Part shown: piece after piece, positions 6,807 through 14,371 of the stretch
How positions within the stretch are numbered: position 1 is the stretch's first letter
How the letters are laid out: every line of letters starts with the position of its first letter
DNA from: Bacteroidota bacterium
GTDB lineage: Bacteria; Bacteroidota; Bacteroidia; Cytophagales; Cyclobacteriaceae
DNA length: 16,521 nucleotides
Direction of reading: 5' to 3'
Assembly: GCA_023417785.1 (NCBI GenBank)
Contig: JAEZEH010000130.1
Location: 1-16,521, forward strand
Notes under the pieces: model-generated
Seen by the model: only the letters and a program-made list of their open reading frames with translations
Told to the model about the DNA's origin: nothing
Databases searched by the model: none
Program-made: the position numbers and the translations under genes

Positions 6807-9800
6807 TCAGAAGGTTATAAAGAATCCGAGTGTATATGTGCGGGCCGTCGGATACTTGTCGCGATAGTCGTTCCCCGGGGCCAGGCCCAGGCGATCAACT
6901 TCAGGATCAATTCCCTTGTACTTCGTAATGGTGGCTGTGTTCAGCGTCGAAATATATATCCTCGCCGATTTGATGACATCAGAATTTATCCCGGGAATGT
7001 TGTACCCCAATGTGATGTTGTCAATCTTCCAGAAGTCGCCATCCTCAATGTAGTAACTGTTGAATTCAAGTTCCGAATCAAGAACCGACTTACCAAACAC
7101 TTGCTCTTCGGAAGAACTCAACCGGTTGTACTCGCGGATTGTTGGATTCTCCAGATACATCCTTTCAAAATTGAGGATCTGATAGTCGAAGGCGCCCCGC
7201 ATGGTCACAGACATGTCAAAATTCTTGTAACGGATGGCGTTATTCCAACCCACGTAATAACGGGGCAAGCCATTCCCCAATACGCGCTTGTTCTCGAAAC
7301 TTTTCGTGAACTCTGCTGCGGGTACGTGGTTTCCGTCCGCATCCTGGTAAATCCATTTTCCATCCTCGCCGACGTCAACGACATTGAAACCATGAAAGTC
7401 TCCAATCTTTTCACCTACGCGTACCAGGTGCGTATGCGTTTGAATCGGTTCCCCGGTCTGTCCCGCAGTGAAATAATCGTTAGTGGTTGTATAGAGGTCA
7501 TTGGAAAGGCTTATCAACTTATTGTTGTTCGTGGAGAAATTAAGACTGGTTGTCCACTCGAAATCATTCTTCCGTACCGGAACGATGTTCAATGAAATCT
7601 CAAGACCTCTGTTCTCCATTTGCCCAACGTTGGCCCTGGTACTGGTATAAAGGTTCGGAGGACTCGGAACGGGATAGTCATAGAGGAGATCTTTAATGTT
7701 TCTGATATAGTAGTCGATACTTCCGACTATCCTGTCGTCGAAAAGGCCAAAATCAAGCCCGAGGTTTGTTTCGTGTTTCTCTTCCCACTTGAGGTAAGGG
7801 TTTTCATTTTGAGATGGCACCAGCGTGCGAATCCACTTTCCTTCATAATAGAAGAAGTCTCCATACCCAAGGAGGGCAACAGCGCCAAATCCGTTGCTAT
7901 TCGGAGTACCCGTCACACCATAACCGGCGCGAATTTTCAGGTCACTAAATATTGAAGTTCCCTCCATAAAACTCTCGTTGGATATACGCCACCCTGCTGA
8001 CACAGCTGGAAACGTCCCCCAGGGATCCTCGGTGCCGTACAATTGACTCGCTGCTTCATGCCGCAAGCTGGCCATGAGCAAATACCTATCCTTGAAATTA
8101 TACGTCGCGCGCCCAAAGAAGCTAATAAGATTTGTTTTTGAAGAAAACCCATCAATTATAGCTTCGCCTTCCGCAAGTGCATTTCCGAGTTCAATGTTGT
8201 GATACGAAAACACATCAGTCGGATAGTCCCAATTCTGCATCCAGTAATCGCGATAGAAGTTGCTCTGGTAGCTGTATCCGCCGAGCACGGTGAAGCTATG
8301 ATCATTCGCCCTCTTTGAGTATTGCGCGGTTAATTCCATCAGTTGATCTTCGCTTTCCCGGGTGCCATTGGATACATAGCCATTTCTTCCGTCGCGTTTG
8401 GTTGAAATGTGTTTTTTGGTTTCAGCATACCCACGCGTCTGATTGTATCGATTAAGTGAAAACAACGACGTCAGCCTCAACGCCTCGATCGGTTCGTAGG
8501 TAACCGTGGCATTTATTCGTGAGTTCTGTGACCTGTTCCGGCCATCGGATTCAGCCAGTCTGGCTACCGGATTTTCATAGTTAAAGCCGTCATACTCCTG
8601 CCATTCTCCTTCGGCGTCGCGTACGGGGGCCGTTGGATTTCTAATCAGTGCCTGCCGATAGGTATATCCATTAAAGCTGGTACCATCTCCCGAAGTGTTA
8701 TGCCGATTCGTTTGATTGAGGTATCCGAAGTTAAACAACACCTTGTCATTGAACATGGAATGATTCAGGTCGAATCTTCCTGTAAATGTTTTGTTGTCAG
8801 ATTTAGCGAAAATGCCTTCAAGCGCCCGATAGTTGAATGTGGCGAGGTAATTCGTTTTTGCGTTGCCGCCTCTGAATGCGATGTTGTGGATATGCGTGAA
8901 CGGCGTTTGCTGAATTTCCTTTAACCAGTCTGTCGACGTACCCAAATCATCTGTGGCGGCCCGAGTGCCGGAAGCAATTTGGCGTCTATAATCGTCGGCC
9001 GTAAGTACATCAAGCTTTCTGGCGATGGTTTGTGTGCTGAAGTTTGACGAGTATTCGACACGGTTGATATCGCGACCGTCGGCACGTTTTGTTGTAATGA
9101 TGATTACTCCGTTCGTTCCACGCGTTCCGTAAATCGCTGCAGCTGATCCGTCTTTCAATACGTCGATTGATTCAATATCCTCAGGCGCCACGGTTTTCAG
9201 ATCTCCGGGAACACCGTCAATGAGAATAAGTGGGTTTACATTCGTACCCAGGATGGTACTTTGTCCACGAAGAAGAATCTGGGTTCCCCCGGTCGGGTCG
9301 CCGCTGGGCGTGGAGACTGTCAATCCGGCTACCTTGCCCTGAAGCAATTGTCCGGCATCGACTACATTGCCTTTCACGAATTCCCCGGATTTTACGCTCG
9401 ACACCGAACTCGTCAGGTCTTGTTTACTCTGTGTACCATAACCAATAACGACGACTTCCTCAAGTGACTTCACATCCGGATCGAGTGTAACGTTGATCAC
9501 ACTCTGGTTTTCAATGGGAATTTCGCGGGTTGAATAACCTATGAAGGTGAATACAAGTATCTCGCTTCCCTCCGCAACTTCAATGCGGTAGTCGCCATCA
9601 ACGTTCGTTGTGGTTCCTGTGGTTGTCCCTTTAACCAAAATGTTAACGCCAGGGAGAGGGCTGCCATTTTCGCCCACAACACGACCTGAAACAGTGAATA
9701 TATCGATCAACGGATTCGCTTGTTCCCCAATGCCCGGCGTATGCAGTGAATCTGCTTTTCTGAGGATGATATAACTTCCATTGAGTATGAAGCTGACATC

Positions 9801-10118
9801 AAACGGTGTGAGCATTTCTTCCAGTATTTCCCGTAATGTGCGGTTTTCAAACGCCACAGTCACTTTCGTTGCAATGGGTATAGCCTGAGGGTTATATGTG
9901 AAGCGGATATCTACCGACTTCTCAATTTCACGTAATACTTGCCTTATCTGTTTGTTGTTAACCGTGACGGTAATTTTCTGATCAAGGACATTTTGTCCAA
10001 ATGTTCCCGTGGGACTGGCAAGGACTGCCGTTGAAACCATGATCATCAGGAGCAGATTCATGAATGAAAATTTCATAATAGCCCAGGTTAGTCGGCTAAT
10101 TATTGGCCGTTTTTTCAT
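6807..10118 (-). CDS. susC: SusC-family TonB-dependent transducer with N-terminal STN domain
   Basis: A 1103-residue outer-membrane receptor. Order of parts: N-terminal signal region with the hydrophobic core at about 16-35; STN (secretin/TonB short N-terminal) domain about 45-120, ending SYIILRK; carboxypeptidase-regulatory-like beta domain about 141-213 (VSGRVVGENGSPLPGVNILV...); the SusC signature EEVVVIGYGTQ at 220-230; plug domain about 230-345 with DGSAAAIYGTRGTNGVI; then the beta-barrel, ending in the aromatic pattern YTLGFFITF. It imports glycan fragments across the outer membrane using TonB energy, with SusD as the lid. The STN domain is absent from plain SusC importers and marks transducers that signal to a FecR anti-sigma factor, here encoded just upstream. 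The start is favoured by MKKR-x6-LTWAIMKFSF, usual in Cytophagales SusC proteins. No TAnnTTTG box lies in the leader, which fits ECF-sigma control. Confidence 0.97.
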   Translation of the reverse strand: MKKRPIISRLTWAIMKFSFMNLLLMIMVSTAVLASPTGTFGQNVLDQKITVTVNNKQIRQVLREIEKSVDIRFTYNPQAIPIATKVTVAFENRTLREILEEMLTPFDVSFILNGSYIILRKADSLHTPGIGEQANPLIDIFTVSGRVVGENGSPLPGVNILVKGTTTGTTTNVDGDYRIEVAEGSEILVFTFIGYSTREIPIENQSVINVTLDPDVKSLEEVVVIGYGTQSKQDLTSSVSSVKSGEFVKGNVVDAGQLLQGKVAGLTVSTPSGDPTGGTQILLRGQSTILGTNVNPLILIDGVPGDLKTVAPEDIESIDVLKDGSAAAIYGTRGTNGVIIITTKRADGRDINRVEYSSNFSTQTIARKLDVLTADDYRRQIASGTRAATDDLGTSTDWLKEIQQTPFTHIHNIAFRGGNAKTNYLATFNYRALEGIFAKSDNKTFTGRFDLNHSMFNDKVLFNFGYLNQTNRHNTSGDGTSFNGYTYRQALIRNPTAPVRDAEGEWQEYDGFNYENPVARLAESDGRNRSQNSRINATVTYEPIEALRLTSLFSLNRYNQTRGYAETKKHISTKRDGRNGYVSNGTRESEDQLMELTAQYSKRANDHSFTVLGGYSYQSNFYRDYWMQNWDYPTDVFSYHNIELGNALAEGEAIIDGFSSKTNLISFFGRATYNFKDRYLLMASLRHEAASQLYGTEDPWGTFPAVSAGWRISNESFMEGTSIFSDLKIRAGYGVTGTPNSNGFGAVALLGYGDFFYYEGKWIRTLVPSQNENPYLKWEEKHETNLGLDFGLFDDRIVGSIDYYIRNIKDLLYDYPVPSPPNLYTSTRANVGQMENRGLEISLNIVPVRKNDFEWTTSLNFSTNNNKLISLSNDLYTTTNDYFTAGQTGEPIQTHTHLVRVGEKIGDFHGFNVVDVGEDGKWIYQDADGNHVPAAEFTKSFENKRVLGNGLPRYYVGWNNAIRYKNFDMSVTMRGAFDYQILNFERMYLENPTIREYNRLSSSEEQVFGKSVLDSELEFNSYYIEDGDFWKIDNITLGYNIPGINSDVIKSARIYISTLNTATITKYKGIDPEVDRLGLAPGNDYRDKYPTARTYTLGFFITF

Positions 10119-10164
10119 AGATTTAGAAGGTTTTGGTCGTTAATACTCGGTCAAAATCAATTCT

Positions 10165-10196
10165 GCCAGGCACAGATTCGCAGTCGTGGCCAGGCA
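10165..10196. repeat. two direct copies of GCCAGGCA in the susC leader
   Basis: GCCAGGCA occurs at 10165-10172 and 10189-10196, 24 bases apart start to start. The outer bases also allow a small CTGCC/GGCAG stem (10163-10167 with 10193-10197). The site lies 47 bases upstream of the susC start codon and could be a protein-binding site or a leader RNA structure; no function can be assigned. Confidence 0.4.
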
Positions 10197-10200
10197 GTCC

Positions 10201-10236
10201 GATCGGTGGTGCTACAGCATCGCCGATCTCTTTTTT
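10201..10236 (+). terminator. strong intrinsic terminator on the strand opposite susC
   Basis: On the plus strand a 12-bp stem (10201-10212 with 10217-10228, two G-U pairs, loop TACA) is followed by TC and six T, a textbook Rho-independent terminator. Read on the minus strand the two G-U pairs become A-C mismatches and no T-run follows, so it is built for rightward transcription. No plus-strand gene ends here: it would stop RNA made antisense to the susC leader and 5' end. I found no convincing TTTG/TAnnTTTG promoter for such an RNA upstream on the plus strand. Confidence 0.75.
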
Positions 10237-10282
10237 AATGGTAATGCTGCCTCATAGTTTATTTTTAGGTTTTTAAAGAAGT

Positions 10283-11359
10283 TTAGCAACCAGAACCACT
10301 GATCACAATCTTTGCGTCAATCACTTCATATTTTCCTCCAATGGTCTGGCAAATGATCTGAAGCTTTTCAAACAGTGGTTCAGACCCCAGCGGCGCAGTC
10401 AGATAACAATCTTTCATACTGTCGGCATCGAAAATAATCTCGATACCATAGGCTTGTTCAAGTCTCTGAAAAACATCCTTCACCGGTGTATTCTCAAACG
10501 TGAAATCATTCATGCTGAATTGAGGACGAACAATAATCGGCTCGGGGATGAGCTTCTTGTTAAAGGACTGTTCCTCTCGTTCATAAGCCACTTCCTGATT
10601 AGGCAGCAGGATGACGCCTTCCGTCTTCGAAGTTTCCTTATCTCCAGTGGCTGAATAAACCGATACTTTCCCTGTCTTTACACTAACAACGACTCGCTTC
10701 TCGTTTTTGGGCGCGTGTACCCGAAAGCTCGTACCAAGTACTTCAGTGATCACCTCATTTGAACGCACTATAAAGGGCTGGTCCGGGTTTTTTCGAATGT
10801 CAAAAAATGCACTTCCTGATAAATAGACTTCGCGCGTGGAGTGCCCTGCGTAATTCAGTTTGTACTTGATCCTGCTTTGATGGTCTAGTTCCACGACACT
10901 GCTGTCGCCGAGTATAAACCGGATTGGCTTACCGGTTTCGTTGATCTGCTCAACGAATCCGTTGAAAGCTGTTGTATATGCGTCTTCCATGGTGTTCTCC
11001 TCTCTCACGTACGGCGTGAACAGGAAAACCATCACAGCTATTGTCGCGGCAACACCAAGAGGAATAAATTTCGACAGACGTGCTTTCGACTGACCCTTTT
11101 TCTTTGCCGGTGTGTGGTCAACGCTTTGTTGAATCCGATCCCAAATGGATTCAACTTGTGCAAGATTACTTCTTCGGGATTCGGCGGTTCCTATATTAAG
11201 AACGAGCGCTCTTGCCTGATCGACCTTATACTCCAGCTCCGGATGAGTAAGAACAAAGACGCTCCAGAAATTGTCAGCCTCCGGGTCGCGATCCAGCACC
11301 CACCGGATGAAGTATTCATCTGAAGCAAAATCTTCAACAGTAAATTTCGTGTAATCCAT
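10283..11359 (-). CDS. FecR-family anti-sigma factor
   Basis: A 358-residue inner-membrane regulator. The cytoplasmic N-terminus (about 1-92) with FASDEYFIRWVLDRDPEAD is the sigma-binding part typical of Bacteroidota FecR proteins. One membrane segment follows at about 98-117 (FIPLGVAATIAVMVFLFTPY). The periplasmic FecR domain is about 140-236 (GDSSVVELDHQSRIKY, LSGSAFFDI, VLGTSFRVHA), and a DUF4974/STN-like C-terminal domain about 284-354 (FTFENTPVKDVFQRLEQAYG) is where a SusC STN domain would act. It sits 59 bases after the sigma gene and 164 bases before susC, completing a sigma/anti-sigma/transducer set. It should hold the sigma factor inactive until the SusC transducer signals. An AGGGAT sequence about 10 bases before the ATG supports this start. 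Confidence 0.95.
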   Translation of the reverse strand: MDYTKFTVEDFASDEYFIRWVLDRDPEADNFWSVFVLTHPELEYKVDQARALVLNIGTAESRRSNLAQVESIWDRIQQSVDHTPAKKKGQSKARLSKFIPLGVAATIAVMVFLFTPYVREENTMEDAYTTAFNGFVEQINETGKPIRFILGDSSVVELDHQSRIKYKLNYAGHSTREVYLSGSAFFDIRKNPDQPFIVRSNEVITEVLGTSFRVHAPKNEKRVVVSVKTGKVSVYSATGDKETSKTEGVILLPNQEVAYEREEQSFNKKLIPEPIIVRPQFSMNDFTFENTPVKDVFQRLEQAYGIEIIFDADSMKDCYLTAPLGSEPLFEKLQIICQTIGGKYEVIDAKIVISGSGC

Positions 11360-11418
11360 CGAATGTGATATCCCTTTATACTCTAATGCAGGGAACCACA
11401 GATTTTAATCCACGATAA

Positions 11419-12015
11419 CTAAAAAAAATTTATGAAGACCAGAAAAGACGAGACGGCGACGCGCAGGTTTTCCCTTAATTTTTTTAGCGCCGTGTAAATA
11501 AATTTGCAAGCCGATTGGTAATTAACTCCCATAATCTCGGCTACCTCCTCATTAGAAAAGTTATTGTAATACCTCAGATTGATCGCTTCCTGCTGGCGTT
11601 GCGGCAATGAGTTAAGGAGCTGGTTAAGATTGGCAAGTTGCTCCGATTGAAGCTCAATCATCGCAATCAAGCTTTCATGGGACGGCGTGGGCGTCGAATT
11701 ATTGCCGTCCTCAATGTAGTCGAATGCGAGGAGATCATTTTTCCGGAGGTTCCGTTGGATTTTATAACGAAGTGCTTTGAATAGATAGAATCGGATAGAC
11801 GTCGTGTCTGCGAGGCGGGCGCGGTTCTGCCACAATTCCACAAAGAGATCGTGCAGGCTGTCTTCGATTAATCCTCTGTCGGATGTCACTCGGTATCCAT
11901 AAGTCAGGAGGTGGCCAGCATGCATGCGGTAGATCCGTTCGAACGAAGTCTTATCGCCTTTCTTAAAAGCGACCCAGTCCTGGTCAGCGATTCTGTTTTC
12001 GGTTCTTCCTGCCAT
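11419..12015 (-). CDS. ECF RNA polymerase sigma factor (sigma-70 family, FecI-like)
   Basis: With the start at the ATG MAGRTENR the protein has 198 residues. Region sigma-2 spans about 20-92 (SFERIYRMHAGHLLTYGYRV, then LIEDSLHDLFVELWQNR, which contacts core polymerase and the -10 element). Region sigma-4 spans about 130-184 (LNSLPQRQQEAINLRYYNNF, SNEEVAEIMGVNYQSACKFI), recognising the -35. The hydrophobic C-terminal tail (VAVSSFLVFINFF) is common in Bacteroidota ECF factors of SusCD loci and ends in an 8-base T run. The frame could extend to a TTG at 12117, adding 34 unrelated residues, but a near-consensus promoter inside that extension argues against it. Its likely targets are the susC promoter and possibly others; the adjacent FecR protein is its presumed inhibitor. 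Confidence 0.95.
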   Translation of the reverse strand: MAGRTENRIADQDWVAFKKGDKTSFERIYRMHAGHLLTYGYRVTSDRGLIEDSLHDLFVELWQNRARLADTTSIRFYLFKALRYKIQRNLRKNDLLAFDYIEDGNNSTPTPSHESLIAMIELQSEQLANLNQLLNSLPQRQQEAINLRYYNNFSNEEVAEIMGVNYQSACKFIYTALKKLRENLRVAVSSFLVFINFF

Positions 12016-12035
12016 TTTCAGCGTACTCGTGAAAA

Positions 12036-12066
12036 CCAAACTAGCGGAATTTTGAAAGATTTCAAA
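12036..12066 (-). promoter_or_regulatory. housekeeping-type promoter of the ECF sigma gene
   Basis: On the minus strand TTTG (12063-12066) and TAGTTTGG (12036-12043) are separated by exactly 19 bases, matching the Bacteroidota TTTG-N19-21-TAnnTTTG consensus with one mismatch. The ATG at 12015 follows 20 bases later. This suggests the sigma gene is transcribed by the primary sigma factor while susC is not. The stretch from here to 12355 (about 290 bases) holds no gene that I can see. Confidence 0.6.
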
Positions 12067-12355
12067 CGATTGCTGAATAAAAATGTATTTTAGACACTTT
12101 TTTATGATTAGCGTCAAGCGAAACGAGAGGATACTCCTCCCACTTTAGTATCTCGTGGTCTACAATAGGTCGGCAAAGGCGGTCAGATCACGTGGAGTTT
12201 CCCGCGCACCTGTCGCTGACTAAGCCGGCCCAGGGGACGACTTCACTTAAGGGATTTTATAACCCTGAATTTAGGTTTATTGGAATCTTTTCCTTTTTGC
12301 CTCACGTAACAAAAGGAAGCCGCCCTCCTTTCTCATACCTTACCTTCTAAAGCAT

Positions 12356-12982
12356 TTACCCGATATAAACCAGTCGTTCAGAAATTGCTTTCCTGACGGC
12401 CTCAGACTTTGAATTCACATTTAATTTCCTGTAGATATTCTTGATGTGCGTTTTCGACGTCTCGTTTGAAATGTAAAGTTCGTTCGCAATCATTGAATAT
12501 GTCTTTCCCTCCGTTATTAATTTCAGCACGATCGATTCCTGCCTGGTGAGCGGCGTACTCTTTGCTAATTGCAGATTACTCACGAGCCTTCTGGCCACCA
12601 TGTCATCTAAGGGAGAACCGCCTTGTGCAACTGCTTCCAAAGCACTTAACAACCTGTGATGTGCATGTTTTTTCAACAGATAACCAATAGCTCCATGAGC
12701 AATCACCTCAAGAATGAGATCGTCGTAATCGGTGGTCACCAGAACATCGGTTAGGTGCAGTCTCTCAAGAAGGAGCCTGACATATTCAATCGGATCAATA
12801 GACGGAAAATAAATATCGGTTACAACAATATCTGGCTTGTCTTTCAATATCTGCTTTGTCGCAACCTGCGGATCCGCATATGACCCGGCCAGAATGAACC
12901 GGTTGCTGAACTGAATTACGGATGAAATTAAAAATCTGAAGCTTTCATCCATGTCAATAACCACTACTCTTTTCATTAACAT
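12356..12982 (-). CDS. NarL/FixJ-type response regulator (REC + LuxR HTH)
   Basis: A 208-residue two-domain regulator. The receiver domain (about 4-120) has phospho-acceptor Asp56 (VVTDIYFP), Thr83 after beta-4 and Lys104 in YLLKK. The LuxR-type helix-turn-helix is about 143-204 (PLTRQESIVLKLITEGKTYS, IANELYISNETSKTHIKNIY, RKLNV). Odd feature: the acidic pair that normally binds Mg2+ at the end of beta-1 reads IDMDES, so the second acid is Met11. The receiver may be weakly phosphorylated or work without phosphorylation. No histidine kinase is visible beside it, so it is an orphan here. The start could also be the ATG at 12976, two codons later. A weak 6-bp hairpin with TTTTG lies downstream at about 12310-12330. 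Targets are unknown; closeness to the glycan locus is not proof of a link. Confidence 0.93.
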   Translation of the reverse strand: MLMKRVVVIDMDESFRFLISSVIQFSNRFILAGSYADPQVATKQILKDKPDIVVTDIYFPSIDPIEYVRLLLERLHLTDVLVTTDYDDLILEVIAHGAIGYLLKKHAHHRLLSALEAVAQGGSPLDDMVARRLVSNLQLAKSTPLTRQESIVLKLITEGKTYSMIANELYISNETSKTHIKNIYRKLNVNSKSEAVRKAISERLVYIG

Positions 12983-13335
12983 ATATAAAAATTAACGTGC
13001 AAAATCCTTAACCTTGCGGGAATATCATTGCATAAACCCGACATTGAGGTGATATACGTAACGACTGAAGAATTGATGATCAATATTGAATGTATCCGTC
13101 GTCCCGTAAAAAGTTGCCCGCCCCTTGAAATCGATGCATACTCAACGTGACTATCACAACCAACTGACTGCTAATAACTACTTCATTCTTTCGTGAAAGA
13201 TTCATTAACGTAGCCAAAAAAGTGGCGTGTCGGAATGATACAAAGTGTACGTAAAATGGTTGGTAAATTATCCTTCCGGTAAACCTGGATACAAATCATG
13301 CGCTATCGGGAATACGTAAAAATCAGACGTTGAAA
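12983..13335. other. gene-free stretch of about 350 bases with repeated TACGTAA sites
   Basis: No coding frame with recognisable content is present on either strand. It contains three copies of TACGTAA (13055-13061, 13248-13254, 13313-13319), whose core TACGTA is palindromic, and a perfect 6-bp inverted repeat TCTTTC-GT-GAAAGA at 13187-13200. These may be operators for the response regulator gene that follows on the minus strand, but chance cannot be excluded. No clear TTTG/TAnnTTTG promoter was found before that gene; TAATTTTT just upstream of its start is one base off. Confidence 0.4.
13187..13200. repeat. perfect short inverted repeat in the intergenic stretch
   Basis: TCTTTC and GAAAGA flank a GT dinucleotide, giving a 14-bp near-palindrome that could bind a dimeric regulator. 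It is over 200 bases upstream of the response regulator start and about 135 bases downstream of the protease stop. No T-run follows, so it is not a terminator. Confidence 0.4.
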
Positions 13336-14307
13336 TCAGTCATTAGGCAACAACAATCGCAGCGCGGTTTGCAATTCATCACCAGACGAAGTAATGTGAT
13401 CAGGTTGAACTCCTTTTTGTTCCCAATTTGATGTGGTGCCAGGAATCACCGGCGCATTCGTCGAAATAGATACAATCAAGTCATCATTAACGGGATAGAA
13501 TGTATTCATATGAGCGGCACCAGCCGTCACCTGACCAACTATTCCTCCCCTCCCGTGATGTTGTATCACAAACGCAAAGGCCTCTGCGGCTGAGGCGGTT
13601 CCTTTATTCACTAAAACATAAAGTGGATTCTGATATGGGGGTTCAACCAACCAGGGCACGGTTGTCAAAACAAATCCCTCACCTGTACTACTCCTGAATT
13701 CGAGTAGTGGAGTATACTTGGGGAGAAAATACGTTTCCCACACACTCCCAACCGCGCTCCCTCCTCCGCCATTATCGCGAAGGTCAATAATCAGCGCCTC
13801 TGTTCTTCGCACAAATTGCATTGCAGCAAACAACACATGAAGACTCTTTTCTGAAAGGTTAATTTCGATGACCCGAATGTAACCGATATTCCCTTCAAGA
13901 ATTTTTACTTCGCTAAAACCAAAATTTCTTTCCTCGGCATCCTTATCATAATAAAACGGATGTGCCCCATTATTCTGATCCGGATCTTTCTTATGAAGCG
14001 TCTTTTTCGCAAGTATTGGATCATATTTGACGTACATATGACCGTCCTTGCTATCATACACAAGTAGTTTAGTACAGATAGAGTCAAACGCTTTCCAGTC
14101 AGCTACATTTTTGAACGCCCCTTTTTTTTGATGGCTCAAAAGTGACGTCGAAATGTGTTTTCCTTTTTCTTTGAAGACGTAATTATCTTCGATGAGCGAC
14201 GCTATCCGCGTTACTGCATGCTGAATCTCGGATGCCGTGCAGCTTTGGCTTTGGCCTGAATTGGTACTAATAGCCAGCACGAAGAGAAGTAATGAGCAAC
14301 CTTTCAT
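13336..14307 (-). CDS. secreted S41-family (C-terminal processing/tricorn-core type) peptidase
   Basis: A 323-residue serine protease. From the chosen ATG it has a signal peptide (MKGCSLLLFVLAISTNSGQS), so it should act in the periplasm or outside. An N-terminal helical region (about 25-90) precedes the S41 catalytic core: NIGYIRVIEI, the strand and loop IIDLRDNGGGG (173-183), then NKGTASAAEAFAFVIQ, in which Ser239 is the expected nucleophile and Glu242 conserved. GGIVGQVTAGAA follows, and NWEQKGVQPDH lies near the C-terminus. No PDZ domain is apparent, so it resembles the IRBP/S41B-like forms rather than long CtpA proteases. The frame continues upstream to 14379, overlapping the AraC gene by 8 bases, but a full TAATTTTG promoter box in that extension and the signal peptide favour 14307. 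It lies just after the AraC-family gene; its substrate is unknown. Confidence 0.92.
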   Translation of the reverse strand: MKGCSLLLFVLAISTNSGQSQSCTASEIQHAVTRIASLIEDNYVFKEKGKHISTSLLSHQKKGAFKNVADWKAFDSICTKLLVYDSKDGHMYVKYDPILAKKTLHKKDPDQNNGAHPFYYDKDAEERNFGFSEVKILEGNIGYIRVIEINLSEKSLHVLFAAMQFVRRTEALIIDLRDNGGGGSAVGSVWETYFLPKYTPLLEFRSSTGEGFVLTTVPWLVEPPYQNPLYVLVNKGTASAAEAFAFVIQHHGRGGIVGQVTAGAAHMNTFYPVNDDLIVSISTNAPVIPGTTSNWEQKGVQPDHITSSGDELQTALRLLLPND

Positions 14308-14361
14308 AAATGGGATTTGATTATTCCCAAAATTCAGGAAAGTGACCAAATCAGAATTGTA

Positions 14362-14369
14362 CAAAATTA
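14362..14369 (-). promoter_or_regulatory. candidate promoter -7 box for the S41 peptidase
   Basis: TAATTTTG on the minus strand fully matches TAnnTTTG and lies 54 bases before the ATG at 14307, beside the AraC stop codon. No TTTG is seen 19-21 bases upstream, so it is a half promoter, perhaps needing an activator such as the adjacent AraC-family protein. Confidence 0.45.
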
Positions 14370-14371
14370 GC

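Noticed and set aside
6678..7595. Long plus-strand open frame (about 305 codons) opposite susC and susD
   Set aside because: It lies wholly antisense to two strongly supported genes, has no recognisable domain, and its composition is what the reverse of those codons would give.
12249..12265. AGGG...CCCT inverted repeat upstream of the sigma gene as an operator
   Set aside because: Only four bases pair on each side, too little to distinguish from chance.
12118..12355. Search for a small RNA or small gene in the gap between the sigma factor and the response regulator
   Set aside because: No frame with a plausible start, no strong hairpin with a T-run and no repeat structure were found, only a weak 6-bp hairpin near 12310-12330.
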